From Scatophagus argus (lineage: Eukaryota > Chordata > Actinopteri > Scatophagidae), in NCBI RefSeq assembly GCF_020382885.2, contig NC_058498.1, positions 19,807,001-19,871,000 of the forward strand: 64,000 nt of DNA. The letters are read 5' to 3'. This document shows, piece after piece, positions 11,545 to 23,251 of this stretch. A program made the translations under genes and the position numbers. The notes under the pieces were generated by a model that saw only the letters and a program-made list of their open reading frames with translations, did not search any database and was not told the origin of the DNA. The stretch's first letter is position 1; each line of letters begins with the position of its first letter.

Positions 11545-11645
11545 CACTGTAAAAAGTCCTTCAATGGTGCAGTCTATAGGAATTTATTTTAAAAAGTATA
11601 TTTCATCCAGTAAATTAATTCCCTTTTCTTTTTGAATTTACGTTA
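11545..11645 (+). repeat. Right copy of the inverted repeat pair (partner 7618-7725)
   Basis: Inverted match to 7618-7725. It begins at CACTGTAAAAAGTCCTTC directly after a block (11511-11545) that is also present at 8811-8846. Sequence from about 10822 to 11544 is the 5' flank of the kinase gene. I see no other gene there. Confidence 0.6.
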
Positions 11646-11649
11646 AGTT

Positions 11650-12551
11650 TGTCAACTTTGTGGGCGCCATGGGTCCACACCGAAGGTATAACATTAACAT
11701 TAATCTGGAACAACTACACTGACGGTGAAAGTAGAGATGTTTGGGCTGTTCGAAGTTGACTTCAAGATAACGTTAGCCTCAGTGAATGTGAATTATTCTG
11801 TCTCAGATCACTTGTCTTAAATTTTCTGCCTCTGTCCAAATTAGCTAGCAAAACCCTAGTAGCATGGCCTCGCATCCTTGTCCACGTGTCAGTTAAAAGT
11901 TAGGTCAACTGCTAGGTTTGTAACTGTTGTCGTCCCTGCATGATTGCAAAAGATGAGGACATAAAATATTTCTGGTGTCTCTCTCTGCAACGTGGTATTA
12001 TGAAAATGTGTAAATGTGTGTGTATGTCTTGTTCTCTTCCTGCTTTTTCTTTGAATGAGGGTAAAAAAGTAGAAGTAGAAAGATAGGACTGGACAGGCTT
12101 GCACCAACAGTTCAGCAAAGTAGTTGTCCATGGATCTAGTCTGCTTTAACATTGTTTTATCATGCAATTATTAATATTTTTACATGTGCAGTGAGGTCTG
12201 AAATATTTTTACAAGGTGAAGTCTACTCGGTGTCATCAAAAAACAAGGGCTAATCAAAAATACTTTTTCAGAGACTTGGTTTAAATGTAACTGCTACACA
12301 AAAAGTATGACCATTGCATACTAAGTATATAGTACATGATTAAATGAAATATTCTCAGTAATTGTTGGTTGCAAATGAATTGCATATGGCTTAATTTAAT
12401 CTGTTGATATATTTGTCTGAAATTTATTGAAATACTTTGAAACCATTTGTTCAAGTGAAAAGATTATAGGTTTTCTTTTGCTTTGCAATAACATTAATTA
12501 TTCTGATATTTTCATGAATAAACTCTTCTTTCATTTGTGTTGCTTCTTCAG
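11650..12551. other. No supported gene
   Basis: AT-rich sequence without recognisable coding, RNA or repeat structure. Open frames are short and lack domains. Confidence 0.5.
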
Positions 12552-14175
12552 AGGACCATCAGATCTACTGGGAGGAGCAGTTCATGGAGTAGGTAAGCTT
12601 TTAAGGTGAGGCAAAAGTGGTAACAACATTGCAGGGGCATATTCATCCAATGAGTACTTAATTGTATTGTGTTGCCTAATTGAGTGAATATTGCAAAACA
12701 AAAACATTGTTTACAGCTCTTTATTAATTTTAAGATTGCCTGCAAGATTCAGTTTTTTGTTATTCACTTATTAACTCTTGGATCCAAGTATCTCTGTGGT
12801 GAAGAAGAGAGACGTGACGCTGAGATGCCTCATTGAATACATGGAAGAGAGTGGGCAAGAGCTCATCTCTGACTGCTACCTAAGTATAGTTTGAAAAGCG
12901 ACAAAAAGCTACACTCTTCATTTCTAAGGAGATGGCTGCACATTGTAGAGCTCTGAAACTTTTAAACTTGATGCAGCTGATTTAAAAATTATACTCAAGA
13001 ACTGCAGTCGGTCTGACACACACCCCACAAAGTCACTTTAGTCTATGGCCAAATCAAAGTGAAGTAATTTTTATTGATCGGATATTATCTCTGGTAATCA
13101 AATACTGAAGGACTTTCTAATCAGTTTTCTATTAACTGTAATACTAGCAGTGTAAATTGGACTAAAAACATAATGTATGTCATCATTTTCATAACGTCAA
13201 AAGTGGTAACATAATGGTTTAAATTAATTATACTGCATTGCATATGTAGGTTAATGTCATACCGATTAAAATATAGTGAACTTTTAATGTGTGATTTTAT
13301 TGAAGGCTTTTTGTCATGCCTGGTGTTTTTGGTTATGCTTTGTTTTTGATTTTTGAGTCCATGTGTCATGTTCCATGTGTGTCTTGTGTTTCCATGTATT
13401 ATGTTCAAGGTTTTTGTCATGTCCTGTTTTATTTTGAAAGTGTCTCTTCCCGTGTGTGCCCTGTTTTCATGTAGCTTTGCTTTTAGTTTTCCTGATTGCT
13501 TTCTCCCTCCTGATGTGTGTCACCTGTGTCTCGTTGTCATGTCTATTTAGTCCTTGTCTTCCCAGTCACCTTTGTCTGTGCGTCTGCGTTTTTCCACCCA
13601 GGTCAAGCCAGGATCTATTGTTAGTTTTGCCATGCCCTGTTTTTGTCAGGAGTTAAGCCACAGATATTCACAGATCCTAAGACACAGTAAGTGTGTGTTT
13701 TTTGAGTTAGGTTTTGTTATCCTAAGTAAAGACTATTGTTTTTGGACCTCCACCTCGCCTGGCTGCGCCTATTTGACTCTGCATCGGGGTTCAGCTCATT
13801 TCTGCGTCAGCGACGCCGACCTATCCTGACACTTTTGCCGATTGTTCTCTGTTGCCACTTATTGTTCTGTTTTTATATGTCATACAGGGAAAAACGGAGA
13901 ACAGTGTTCACGAGCATTTGAAAACGCACAACATGCAGACATATGTCTGCCATGAGCCAGATGCAGTGGGAATCGTCATTGAGGGAATCCCAGTTCTTAC
14001 TGATCTTGGCGATCTGGCCAGGGCATGTTGCCTGCTTCTGGGGATGAAATATACTCTGAACCTGCACTATCCACCCCAGCTCTGCAAAACATTTGAGGTG
14101 TTTGTGGGAATTGACATGTTGCGCCCAAAGCCTTCTTCCAGATTCATGACACTCAAAAACAAACTTCTGAGCTAG
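12552..14175 (+). pseudogene. Exon remnants of a multicopy teleost gene family, C-terminal exon open
   Basis: The clearest part is 13888-14175, preceded by a splice acceptor (TATGTCATACAG) and open to TAG. It encodes a 95-residue C-terminal exon with VGIVIEGIPVLTDL, LLLGMKYTLNLHYP, CKTFEVF and a terminal TLKNKLLS. I recognise this pattern from high-copy, poorly named fish proteins, some labelled sterile-alpha-motif-like, that end in LKNKLL-type sequence. Upstream exon-like pieces lie at 12552-12592 (acceptor TTCTTCAG, donor GTAAGC) and about 12782-12890 (reading RDVTLRCLIEYMEE). A solo LTR interrupts the intron at 13312-13831. I cannot build an uninterrupted gene, so a broken copy is more likely than a working one. 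The function of the family is unknown to me. Confidence 0.45.
13312..13831. mobile_element. Solo LTR, 520 bp, with 5-bp target duplication
   Basis: The segment begins TGTCATGCC and ends ATCCTGACA, a TG...CA pair inside a 5-bp inverted repeat (TGTCA/TGACA). It is flanked on both sides by CTTTT (13307-13311 and 13832-13836), which fits a 5-bp target-site duplication. No internal retroelement sequence is present, so this is what remains after recombination between two LTRs. The family is not determined; Gypsy-like is possible from the interior T-rich text. Confidence 0.8.
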
Positions 14176-14191
14176 TTGGTCAAAGGCTGAC

Positions 14192-14504
14192 TGTAGGAGC
14201 CAAATTGGTTATTTTCTATGTTCACAAGTGTTGCATGCATTTCTGCCAGTAGGTGGCAGTATCTATTTTAGGCCATGGTTTGAGTCTATAAAGGGAGGTG
14301 GGTTAATCAGCGTAGTGGTGCACGCTGGGGAATCCACACGGTTTTTGACCGTGCCATGGTGTATAACTTCACAGGTCAGATTGAATTGTTATGGTTAAAG
14401 TGAGTACTTTTGCGTCGACTGTATGAAGCCTAATAAACCTGGAGTACAATCAGTAGTGTTTGGACATTGGCTGTGTTATGCATTTACACCTGCATGCACC
14501 TACA
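14192..14504 (+). repeat. Probable 5' LTR of the BEL/Pao element
   Basis: Boundaries TGTAGG (14192) and CCTACA (14499-14504) form a short inverted repeat. Inside are a TATAAA box at 14287-14292 and an AATAAA poly(A) signal at 14432-14437, in the expected order. No matching 3' LTR is in the window, so the boundaries rest on motif logic only. A primer binding site was not recognised. Confidence 0.6.
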
Positions 14505-15026
14505 CAGGCACGCGTACAAGCCAGTTAAACAACCAGCGTGCGCGGATAGTGACAAAGGGCCACTATATTAGTCAAAAACCTGGTTCCCATCGGACTCGTT
14601 GGGAAAGCAACAATCGGCCTTCGCTGTGTCTGGAAAGCGGCCCGTACCGCATGGCGCCGGGAGGAGGTGATCGTGGGAGGACGATCGAAAGGAGCTGCTG
14701 TTGCTGCTGGGTCTTGGCGTGAGGTGGAGTTCGGCTACGGAGGGCCGCAGCGATTCCGACGGAATTCGGCGGTAGTTGGAGGAACGGCCGCAGCGGATCG
14801 GCGGAGACCGGAGCCAGGCGAGGCAGCGGAGCATCGGATCAGCTGATCACCGCATAGCGCCCAGCTCACTGATGCCGAGGTATGAGTAGCGCTACAATAA
14901 TGGCCATTGGACCTGTGTGCACACAATTAAGGGGCAGAAATCCAATGCATTGGTGGCCTAATTGAATACGTGATTGACTTTGTGTTAACTTTGATGGTTG
15001 TTGCGAACTGTAGAGCGACTGAAAAC

Positions 15027-16037
15027 ATGGAAACCGGAAGCGAACGAAAAGTTATAATGATTGAAAAGGCGCTTGCTGATAAGCTTTTAAGGTTGCAAGC
15101 GGAACGAAAGGCAAAGCTGAACAAAGCCGCCAATATACGAAACTTAATGAAAGATCTCATCGTAAAGAGTGATAAAACAATGGTTTGTGATGCTTTGAAT
15201 GAATTAAGGGTGGTGTGTGATGATGCAAAATGTATCCATAAACAGCTGTTGGGTTTAATGCCAAGTGATGAACAAGAAAAACATGAAATATGGTTTAAAG
15301 CGAAATTTCTGTCTTTAAATGAATGTTTCCATGATGCAGAAATGTGGTTTTCAAACTTGGAAGGTAACATACAAGAAAATGTTGGTGTTACAAACAATGA
15401 GGGTAATGCAAATAAAAATGAGGTTGGTATCAATCAAAATGTCACAAGCAATGAAAACAATGCACATGCAACTGGGCTGGTGGTGGATGACATTGGCCCA
15501 GATGATAGCATTTCTAATGTGGAAAGCAAACGTTCAAGTAAAGGAAGTAGAGCCAGTGGAGGATCAAGCACTGCTTCAGCACGCATAAAAGCTGAAGCAG
15601 AAAGAGCTGCTCTTATTGCCCGTGCTTCAGCTCTTAAGGAAAGACACGCATTGGAGGAGCAGGAGCAACAATTGAGGAGGAAACGAGAACAACTTGACTT
15701 GGAAGTGGAAATGGCTGCAACAAATGCTAAGTTGGCAGTATTGCAATCCTCTAGTGTGGGAAGTGCTGGTTCAGGATCCAAAAATGCAATGGGCTCTTAC
15801 CTGGAAAATAAAAAAGGGAAAAACGGGTCTGTGGTTGTGTTAAATTCTTTGGCAAATGAATATCAGCCTGGATTGTGGAAGTCGATGCAACAACAGTGTT
15901 CAGTAAATCCAAATAAACCACTGGATGTGCGATCAAAGGAACGTGGTCAAGTTTTAAAACGGATTCTGAACATCACTACAATATGCATGACCGCCAGAAA
16001 AGCATGGGAAATTCACACCGACTTAAAGGTCAAATGA
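15027..16037 (+). pseudogene. BEL/Pao gag, N-terminal part
   Basis: Open from the ATG at 15027, although the frame itself opens at 14970. The product has a helical N-terminal region, an acidic low-complexity middle, and a strongly charged coiled-coil segment (ALKERHALEEQEQQLRRKRE) like those preceding the conserved gag domain in BEL/Pao elements. The frame ends at 16037 while homologous coding sequence continues in another frame, so a frameshift separates it from the next part. Confidence 0.7.
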
Positions 16038-16771
16038 CAACTTCTCAATTAAACAAGGAAATCCGTCAACCCCAAATCACTCATCAACTCACTCATCCTT
16101 GCATAAATCAAATTGCATCTGAGGACATACTTACCGTCATGCACAGACAAAATGAAATAACAGCTGCTTTGGTGCAACAGCAAACTGCAAGATCTCTGCC
16201 GCCGAGAGACATTCCTATATTCGAAGGGAACCCTTTGCAATACAGAGCATTCATAAAAGCATTCAAGCAAGGAGTGGAGAATAAAGCAGAAGCAGCAGAT
16301 TGTCTTTTCTATCTGGAGCAATTTACCAGAGGACAGCCACAACAACTGGTACGTAGCTGCCAGCACTTGGCTCCTGATCGCGGCTATGCAGTGGCTAAGG
16401 ACCTGCTGCAGGAGCATTTTGGAAATCAATATAAAATTGCTAATGCTTATATGGAAAAGGTTCTAGCCTGGCAGTCCATAAAGGGTGAAGATGTTAAAGC
16501 ACTCCAAGCATATTCTTTGTTTTTGCGTGGCTGTTGTAATGTAATGGAGGAATTGGAGTATATGCAAAAGTTGGATATGCCTGCAAATATGAGAGCCATT
16601 CTTGCAAAGCTGCCATACAAGTTGAGGGAGCAATGGAGATCCATTGCTTATGGAATCATGGAACAGACACAGCAGAGAGCTCGCTTTACTGACTTGGTTG
16701 TATTTGTGGAGCGTCATGTTAAAATTCTTTCTGATCCTCTGTTCGGTGACATCCAAGATCACCCGGTTTAA
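15983..16771 (+). pseudogene. BEL/Pao gag, DUF1759-type domain
   Basis: The segment contains the signature of the BEL/Pao gag domain (DUF1759): LPPRDIPIFEGNPLQYRAF, then FYLEQFTRG, AKDLLQEHFGN and YKIANAYMEKVLAWQSI, followed by LPYKLREQWR. The frame differs from the upstream gag part and overlaps it by 55 bases. It ends in a stop at 16771 shortly before the zinc-knuckle frame begins, a second break. Confidence 0.8.
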
Positions 16772-16782
16772 GTCTTATCAGG

Positions 16783-17763
16783 GTGAAAGGAAATATTGTT
16801 GCCACCACTGTAACATCTACGACCTCATCAGAAAGGGGGGAGGAGCCACCAGCAGGGCTTGGAAAGTCAGTTAAAGCAGGATGCCTTTGCTGTTCATACA
16901 GTCACACATTGGAGGAGTGTAAACCGTTTAATGAGAAAAGACACAAGGAGAAAATTCAACTTCTGAAGGAAAAGGGAGTTTGCTTTGCATGCTTATGTGA
17001 TGGTCACATGAGTCAGGAATGCGAGAGGCGCTTGACATGCAAAGTCTGTGGTCAAACTCATCCCACTGTGCTGCACATCAGTAGTCAACCACCTGCTCCA
17101 GAGCAAAAGAAACAACCAGCTTCACAACAGCTAAAGGGCCCACTCGGTAAACAATCAGCTTCTTTCCAAACATGTGGGCATACAGGGGCCGGTAAGGATG
17201 GCTGTGTTCTCCCAATTCTTCCTGTAAGAGTGAAGTCTGTGAAAGGATGTGACATTATACAAACATATGCATTTCTGGACCCTGGTAGCTCGGCCACGTT
17301 CTGCTCCGAAGATCTAATGCAGAGGCTGAATATTACAGGCAGAAGAACCAGTGTTTTGTTGAACACAATGGGCCAGGAGACTGTTGTTCCATCTTATTCC
17401 ATCACTGGTTTGGAGGTGGCTGGATTAGAGGGCAATGACTTTTATAGTCTCCCAGAGGTCTTGAGCCAACGGAAAATGCCAGTCACCACTAATAATATAG
17501 TAACAACTGAGGAACTGGATAAATGGTCTTACTTGTCGGACGTTCACATCCCACACATAAAGGCAAATGTTGATTTGTTGATAGGAACCAACGCTCCCAA
17601 ATTGCTGGAACCATGGGAGGTCATCAACAGCCACGGGAATGGCCCGTACGCTATTAAAACTGTGTTGGGATGGGTAGTTAATGGTCCACTGAGTGGAAGC
17701 AGTGGTGCCTATACTGACCTCACACTCATAAATGGCCCTTTTGTTGTGTTTTTCAGAGCTTAA
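16783..17763 (+). pseudogene. BEL/Pao zinc knuckles and aspartic protease, truncated
   Basis: Cys/His motifs of the knuckle type are visible (CLCCSYSHTLEEC, CFACLCDGHMSQEC and CKVCGQTHPTVLH). They are followed by an aspartic-protease domain of the DUF1758 type with FLDPGSSATF at the active site, and the family phrases DLLIGTNAP and TVLGWVVNGPL. The reverse transcriptase that should follow is missing: the frame runs into unrelated sequence and stops at 17763. A TTTTTCAG near the end resembles a splice acceptor but is probably incidental. Confidence 0.8.
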
Positions 17764-18647
17764 TGAATGAGTGAGATGAATGTTTAATTGTTAAGGCCGC
17801 ATGTCAGAAGTTCAAGTACATAAACCGTTTTATGGTAAATGTTTTAATCCACACTAAGGTGTACTGTACTGTGCACTTAATAAGTTCTTTGGTGCCAAAT
17901 GCTGTGGTCAGGAGTCCCTGTATTTTATTTTAATGTCACATGTTTTAAGAGTATAATGTATAATGTAATATGTTTTTTTGTTTTCTTTGCTTCACAACTC
18001 TTGCTTGGTGGGCAGTTAAATTGAGAACAACATGGCACCTTCACATCAACAGATGGAACAGCAGATCCCACTCATGGTAAAATTGTTTCAGATTCTTAAC
18101 ACATCTACTGACTAGTTTGGGGAGTTAATAAATAACAATAAGAATGATAGTGACAGTAAGCACAATAATAATGACTGCATGAAGCAAAGAGTTCTACCTT
18201 CTAATAAGTCATTATTGTCATATGTCATTATTATTAACATATTTATGTACTGAAACCATTTATTAATTTTTGTCCTGCATTTGTAATATGCCTCATGTTG
18301 TTTAAGCTGAAAATGTTTTCACTTGTATGGGAAGATGAATATTTGAGGTTTATCTTGCGGAACAGAAATTAAATTTAAAGGGGTAATTTTGATTATGTAT
18401 TTACATTTTCTTACAAGAATAAAAGCAAAATATCAGTTGTGTTTTCAACTCTAGTGTGTTTTGTAGCGATAAGACATCAGCATCTGGTGAATCAGATCAC
18501 CGTATGCCGTATCCAAAGGGTTTCCTGGTGTGACTGCAACTATTAATGAGAAATTAGACGACATCATGTAGTGTAGTGGAGGTGCACTGTTTGGTACATC
18601 TTTGTTGCTGACACATTCATATAAATATTATTTGTTCTCTTCATCAG

Positions 18648-18986
18648 GCTCTTGGAAATGGATCATCCTTTCATGCGGTCTGGTACTTCTGTTCTTCATT
18701 CCTCTCACTGTTTGGTTAGTTCGTCACTACAGGTTAGTCGCTACATCTTGTGTTGTATCTGTCTAATGACCTGTGTACACACTGCTGCACAAATGCCTAA
18801 CTTATGATCATATTTGTGTCAAGGTACCAGATGTTTTGCACTCGTAGTTGCTGGCCAGTTTCCAAAGAAGCCCTGCCGGCCATGGAGCTTCCTGCAACCA
18901 AGCAGGATGCAACGGAAGTGCAGTGGGATTTATCCTGGATGGAAATGTCAAATCTGCTGGATAAGCAGTTATATCCTGGCACTTAA
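18648..18986 (+). CDS. Two 3' exons of an unidentified single-pass membrane protein
   Basis: Exon 18648-18732 (acceptor TCTTCATCAG, donor AG|GTTAGT) encodes a hydrophobic span of about 20 residues beginning SWKWIILSCG and ending in LVRHYR, a stop-transfer sequence. Exon 18824-18986 joins in phase across an AG|G codon and encodes a short cytoplasmic tail with EVQWDLSWMEMSNLL, ending LYPGT before TAA. A stalk exon ending at 18062-18065 (before GTAAAATTG) could precede it in phase 1, but only if its acceptor lies after an in-frame stop. Phase-1 transmembrane exons are typical of immune-type surface receptors. I do not recognise the family and found no extracellular domain, so a fragment or pseudogene is equally possible. 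Confidence 0.35.
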
Positions 18987-21840
18987 AGGGTAACTCTTAC
19001 ATGCAGTATACAGGAACCACTAAGTGGAGTGCCATATGAGATGCTTCAGAGTGCTGCTATTGATGTATGAACAATTTGTAGCAAATGAAGATCACAGAAA
19101 GGCCCCAGTGTGTGCCACAAGGGTCTGTTACTGGTAAATTTATCTAAACTACCTGCCTATGATTTGTATTTGTATTTTCTCTGTTCACTGATGATACAAG
19201 ACTTTTGTACACTAATACAAAATGCTAATACAGAGATGATGTAAACTTTGAAATGGTTAGCTGAGCAAACTTACTAATAATATTAAAAAGACAAGCTTCG
19301 TAATTTACAAAAAAATACTCCAAAGACTGAACAAATATTACATATTTATAAATAGTCTCTTTCATGAGTTATAATATTATATACTGTATATTAACTGTTG
19401 TTAATTGTTAGGGGTGCTACTAACTCCTTAACAAGATACTTTAAATTCAGAAAAATCATATCACTGACATAATTTCAAGTAACTATGACTGTCAAGTGTT
19501 TAGGAAATATAATAAATAAGCATATGTTTTTATGTATTGGTTCTACCTAATATCCATCCTGCTATTTTCCAAAATGTTTTAAATGTTTCAAATCAGACCT
19601 TACCTCAGTTTGTCAAAGAATTCAAATGCGCTTAAATATAGATGTCACACTCTCTTGAGTCTTCAAGACTGAGCTGAAAAAAAATCGAATTGATGCCAAG
19701 TAGTGTATTATTTGTACAGCGTATTATTTATTTGTTATTGCTATTTTAGGCTCTGGATTTAAATGATGCCATTTCTTATAGAGACCCATAACCATTATCT
19801 GTCAGGATAGATGACATGGGGAACTACATGACTCACCATTAAAAAAAATATATATTTTGGTAATTTACATGAAGTACATCACTATAAAAATAAATATACA
19901 CGCATATCATAGGCATTATATCTTTGTTATTATTTGAGTCAACTGAAAGCACCACCAAGCATTTTATTTACAGCTTTCCTAGCTTTTACTGTCTTGGGCT
20001 CTGACAATTTCATTCAATCATTTGTCTCACTTTTTTTTGTAAGCATCAGATTTGAAATAAAATCAAATGTACTCATTTCTGATAATGTTTTAAGTCTTGG
20101 CTCTATCAGTGACCACATTTCTTTATCTATGAGGACCTGGGGGGGCTGCTATAATGAGCAGCCCAAGTCAGTGTGCAGAGACAAGTATGAGCACAAAGAA
20201 CTAACACAAGATCATCCCGTGTCATTTAAATTATGCAACAGTCAGCCTGGCAAAATCATAGGAAAATCTGGTTTTAAGGGAATCTGTGGTGTCAGTTCCC
20301 AATATGCTATGGCAGGGAGAGGTGACAAGGCCCTTGTTAACCATGAGATTAGAATTTATACAACAGCTCTCCAGCATAAGAAAGCAAATTGCATGAAAAC
20401 TGCTACCCTCTGCAAAAGTATCACCAGTGAGACCCAGTCAGAGTTCAGTCTTATAAAAAGAATGAACTCCCTTAAGGACGTGTAGAGTTGACCTGTGAGC
20501 TTGTATTTTGCTGCAAAGAAATACAGGAGCAAAGGTTTCTCCAACTGTACTTGTTTTGAGCTCTATAACTCTAACAACTAACTGATTTTCTTCCTTCTTG
20601 TCATACGTGGTGCAAAATAGAATGCCCTGCATAAGTCAGACCGCTAAGGTATAGAAAGCATATTATCTTGCACAAGCTTTTGTTCATTGTGCATCTGCAC
20701 AGAGTTCACGCACATCATGAGTAAGAAACAGTTAGATGGGCTGCAGTGTGAGGCTGCCTTAGAGATACAGTACATTGCCACACTTTGCTTTGTCTCATTG
20801 AATATAGTCAAAGCTGTCATGACCTCTACAGATCCCTCGAGGATGTTCAGTTCAATTGGGTGGTCCTGATATTTACGTTTAAACTAAATCTGCTTAAATG
20901 AGGTGGACAAAATATCCTCCTTTCATGATAATGTAGTTCAATAAAAGTTCAAATAAAAACACAGAAATGAACCATGTTGAAACAAAATCACAACTGGACT
21001 CCAAAAAGGAAGATTTTAAGAAATGAAGCATTACTGGTATTTGTGTTGCACTACACTAAATCATAGAGATATTTTGATTTATTCTTGTCACTCTAAGTAT
21101 TTTTTTTTCATTCTGGCTGGATATTCTTTATCACAAAGCACACAACAGAAGGGACAATGGGAGGTGGTGAGTCATTCATGCCTGATTTTGTTTTTTGTTT
21201 TTTTCCTTGTTGCTTCTTTTATTGTTGCCTTAAAATGATTTATTTTGGTTGAGGGTCATTCTAATTCATTCTTTTTATCTCACTTTACTGTTATTCTTAG
21301 GACTCCATCTCTCTAATTAACGGGATTAAGAAAGTCAAAAATAACTCATCCGTAAAATCCCAGAGGAACAATACAAGTAAATAAGAGCTTTTCTGTCAGA
21401 CATCTAGAGTCGCAGACATCCAGTGTAACCCTGATAATCTCTGCTCAATATGTTCTCCATCTCTATGCTGGCTTCTTTTTGAGCAAAGGTTCTCTGTCAA
21501 TTTGGTAACAAAATGCATTTTCATCAAGCCAAGGAAGCGGTTTCAAAAAGTTAGCAAAAAAAAAAGATATTTTATTAAAACTGCCATTCTATATTTCTTC
21601 ACATCTATTCAAAAATGTGACTGACACTGTCAAGTTTTCCTTTGTCTCCCAGGGGAGAAAGAGAGCACCACCCTGTCAGGGCAGGCCAGCAAACAGAGAT
21701 TTAAACTCAGTGTGTCTGTGACAGCCCCAGAGAATGGGCCTGGAGGCTGTGTACTGTCTCTCACAGGTCCTCACTATGGGTGGAGCTGAGACCATTAAGC
21801 TGACTGAGAACACCCGGCCAGTATGTCCATTTACCCACCT
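18987..21840. other. Gene-poor stretch with isolated exon-like pieces
   Basis: A 183-codon open frame at 19934-20485 has no recognisable domain. An exon-like segment at 21301-21375 (acceptor TTCTTAG, donor GTAAAT) and another beginning at about 21653 (acceptor TGTCTCCCAG) are open but short and unmatched. I cannot link any of these into a gene. Confidence 0.4.
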
Positions 21841-22095
21841 GCAGACAAGCCATCAAGCCAGACAACATAATGCTAGTTAACCATAAGATTCAGCCCTTCA
21901 AGCTGAGACTTGTGGTTCATACAGTTTCCGAAATGAGGCAAGGCAACAAATTCAAAGACCAAGACTCCCCTGGTGCTCCATGGAGGATCAGTACAATACA
22001 GTCTCTATGACATACTTAAGATCTGCCCAAAAGAAAAGGATGCCACTGAGTGCAAGGACAAACAAGCCTTTTTAAGCCTCCTCAGACGCATATTA
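21841..22095 (+). pseudogene. Degraded HIPK-like kinase copy, opposite strand
   Basis: Blocks of this segment match the intact kinase gene at 9253-10821 in the same order. First is IKPDNIMLVNHKIQPFKL (about 21850-21905), then the region corresponding to DKDSPDSPWR (about 21955-21990), then AFLSLLRR (about 22068-22090). The glycine loop, activation segment and F-helix region are missing and the frame is interrupted. GCAGAC stands just before the KPDN block, where the intact gene has GCAAAC; this suggests the ancestor carried the normal catalytic aspartate, but an intervening insertion makes the alignment uncertain. Confidence 0.7.
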
Positions 22096-22800
22096 GTTTT
22101 ACGCATGCTTCATTGTATTTCCCTCACTTTCAATATAATACTCTACCATTTTCTCCCCAAGGAAACTCCTACAGGTAAACAGCATGCGTCTCTGAACCCG
22201 CTTCCCCAGGAGCTTCATGTGCTCCCACACAATCCCTCTCTGATCCATAGAGAAAGCACAGTACAGGGAAACATTTGGTCCAGGTAGACACTTACTTACA
22301 GTTACAGCCAACTCATAAGCTGCAATGAAATGGGGAGATACATGATGAGTTAAACAATTTTAAACTTAAGTTCAGACTAACTGTAATGATGATGAGGTGT
22401 GGCTGTGTAAATCAGTAGTGTAGGTGACTGCATGGGTGTAATGGCTAATGTTGGGTGCATGTTTACAATGCGTTAACACAAAATAAAGGAGAAGAATGGA
22501 GCATGCAGGTCTGGGTGCAGGTACTGACGAAGAAGTCCTCTAGTGTCTGAGGAGGTCGTTGAGTCGGGCTGCTTCCAACAAATTGGAAACTTTGGTTGGA
22601 TTTGCAATTCTGAGCCTGTTTAAGCTCTAGCGACTACTGTATCTCCACTTTGGGCAATGAAGTAAGATTTCACTTCTAGCACCTGCTCACACCTTGTCAC
22701 TCTGGTCGCAGAGGAAATAGTGATTTTATCATTTTTACTACCAGAAGCCAGCTAAATCTGAATGCAGAAGCTTAATGCTGTCTTACTGTCAATGAAAAGA

Positions 22801-23251
22801 CACTATATAGACAAAAGTATCCAGACATACCTCTTTATGGGGATGTTTTTCAGTGAAGGGAACTCTTAATGCTTCAGCATACCAAGATATGTTGGACAAT
22901 GCTATGCTTGCTATGCAACAGTTTGGGGAAGACCCTTTTCTATTCCAGCATGACTGTGTCCCAGTGCACAAAGCAAAGTCCATAAAGACATGGCTGGATC
23001 ACCCCATCCAACACCTTTGGGATGAACTGGAACAGAGATTGCAAGCCAGGCCTTCTGGTCCAACATCAGTGTCTGACCTCACAGGTGCTCTACTGCATGA
23101 ATGGACAAAAATTCCCACAGAAACACCCCAACATCTTGTGGAAAGCCTTCCCAGAAGAGTGGAGGCTGTAAAGCTGTCTATGTAATGTGACGTCATTTAA
23201 GTCCCTGCTGGTGTAACAGTCAGATGTCCCAATACTTTTGTATATATAATG
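22801..23251 (+). mobile_element. Internally deleted Tc1/mariner-like element
   Basis: Terminal inverted repeats are visible: CACTATATAGACAAAAGTAT at 22801 and, at 23224-23251, the inverse of ACATTATATATACAAAAGTA. Between them an open frame (22853-23185) matches the C-terminal part of Tc1-like transposase: FLFQHDCVPVHKA, then KTWLD, then HLWDELEQRL, and near the end TPQHLVESLPRRVEAV. The segment between KTWLD and HLWDE is deleted, and the position of the catalytic glutamate in the family's NPIE phrase reads HPIQ. The N-terminal DNA-binding half is absent. The element cannot make an active transposase. Confidence 0.85.

Larger units (their letters stand above)
14192..17763 (+). mobile_element. 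Truncated BEL/Pao LTR retrotransposon
   Basis: A 5' LTR is followed by a leader, gag, zinc-knuckle and aspartic-protease sequence, and then the element stops at 17763. I see no reverse transcriptase, RNase H or integrase, and no second LTR. Gag-pol is spread over three reading frames, with shifts at about 16.0 kb and about 16.77 kb, so the copy is broken. It begins 17 bases after the stop codon of the exon ending at 14175. Confidence 0.85.

Noticed and set aside
19934-20485. 183-codon open frame
   Set aside because: No recognisable domain, no splice or promoter support, and a composition like its flanks. A repeat-derived origin is possible but I could not show it.
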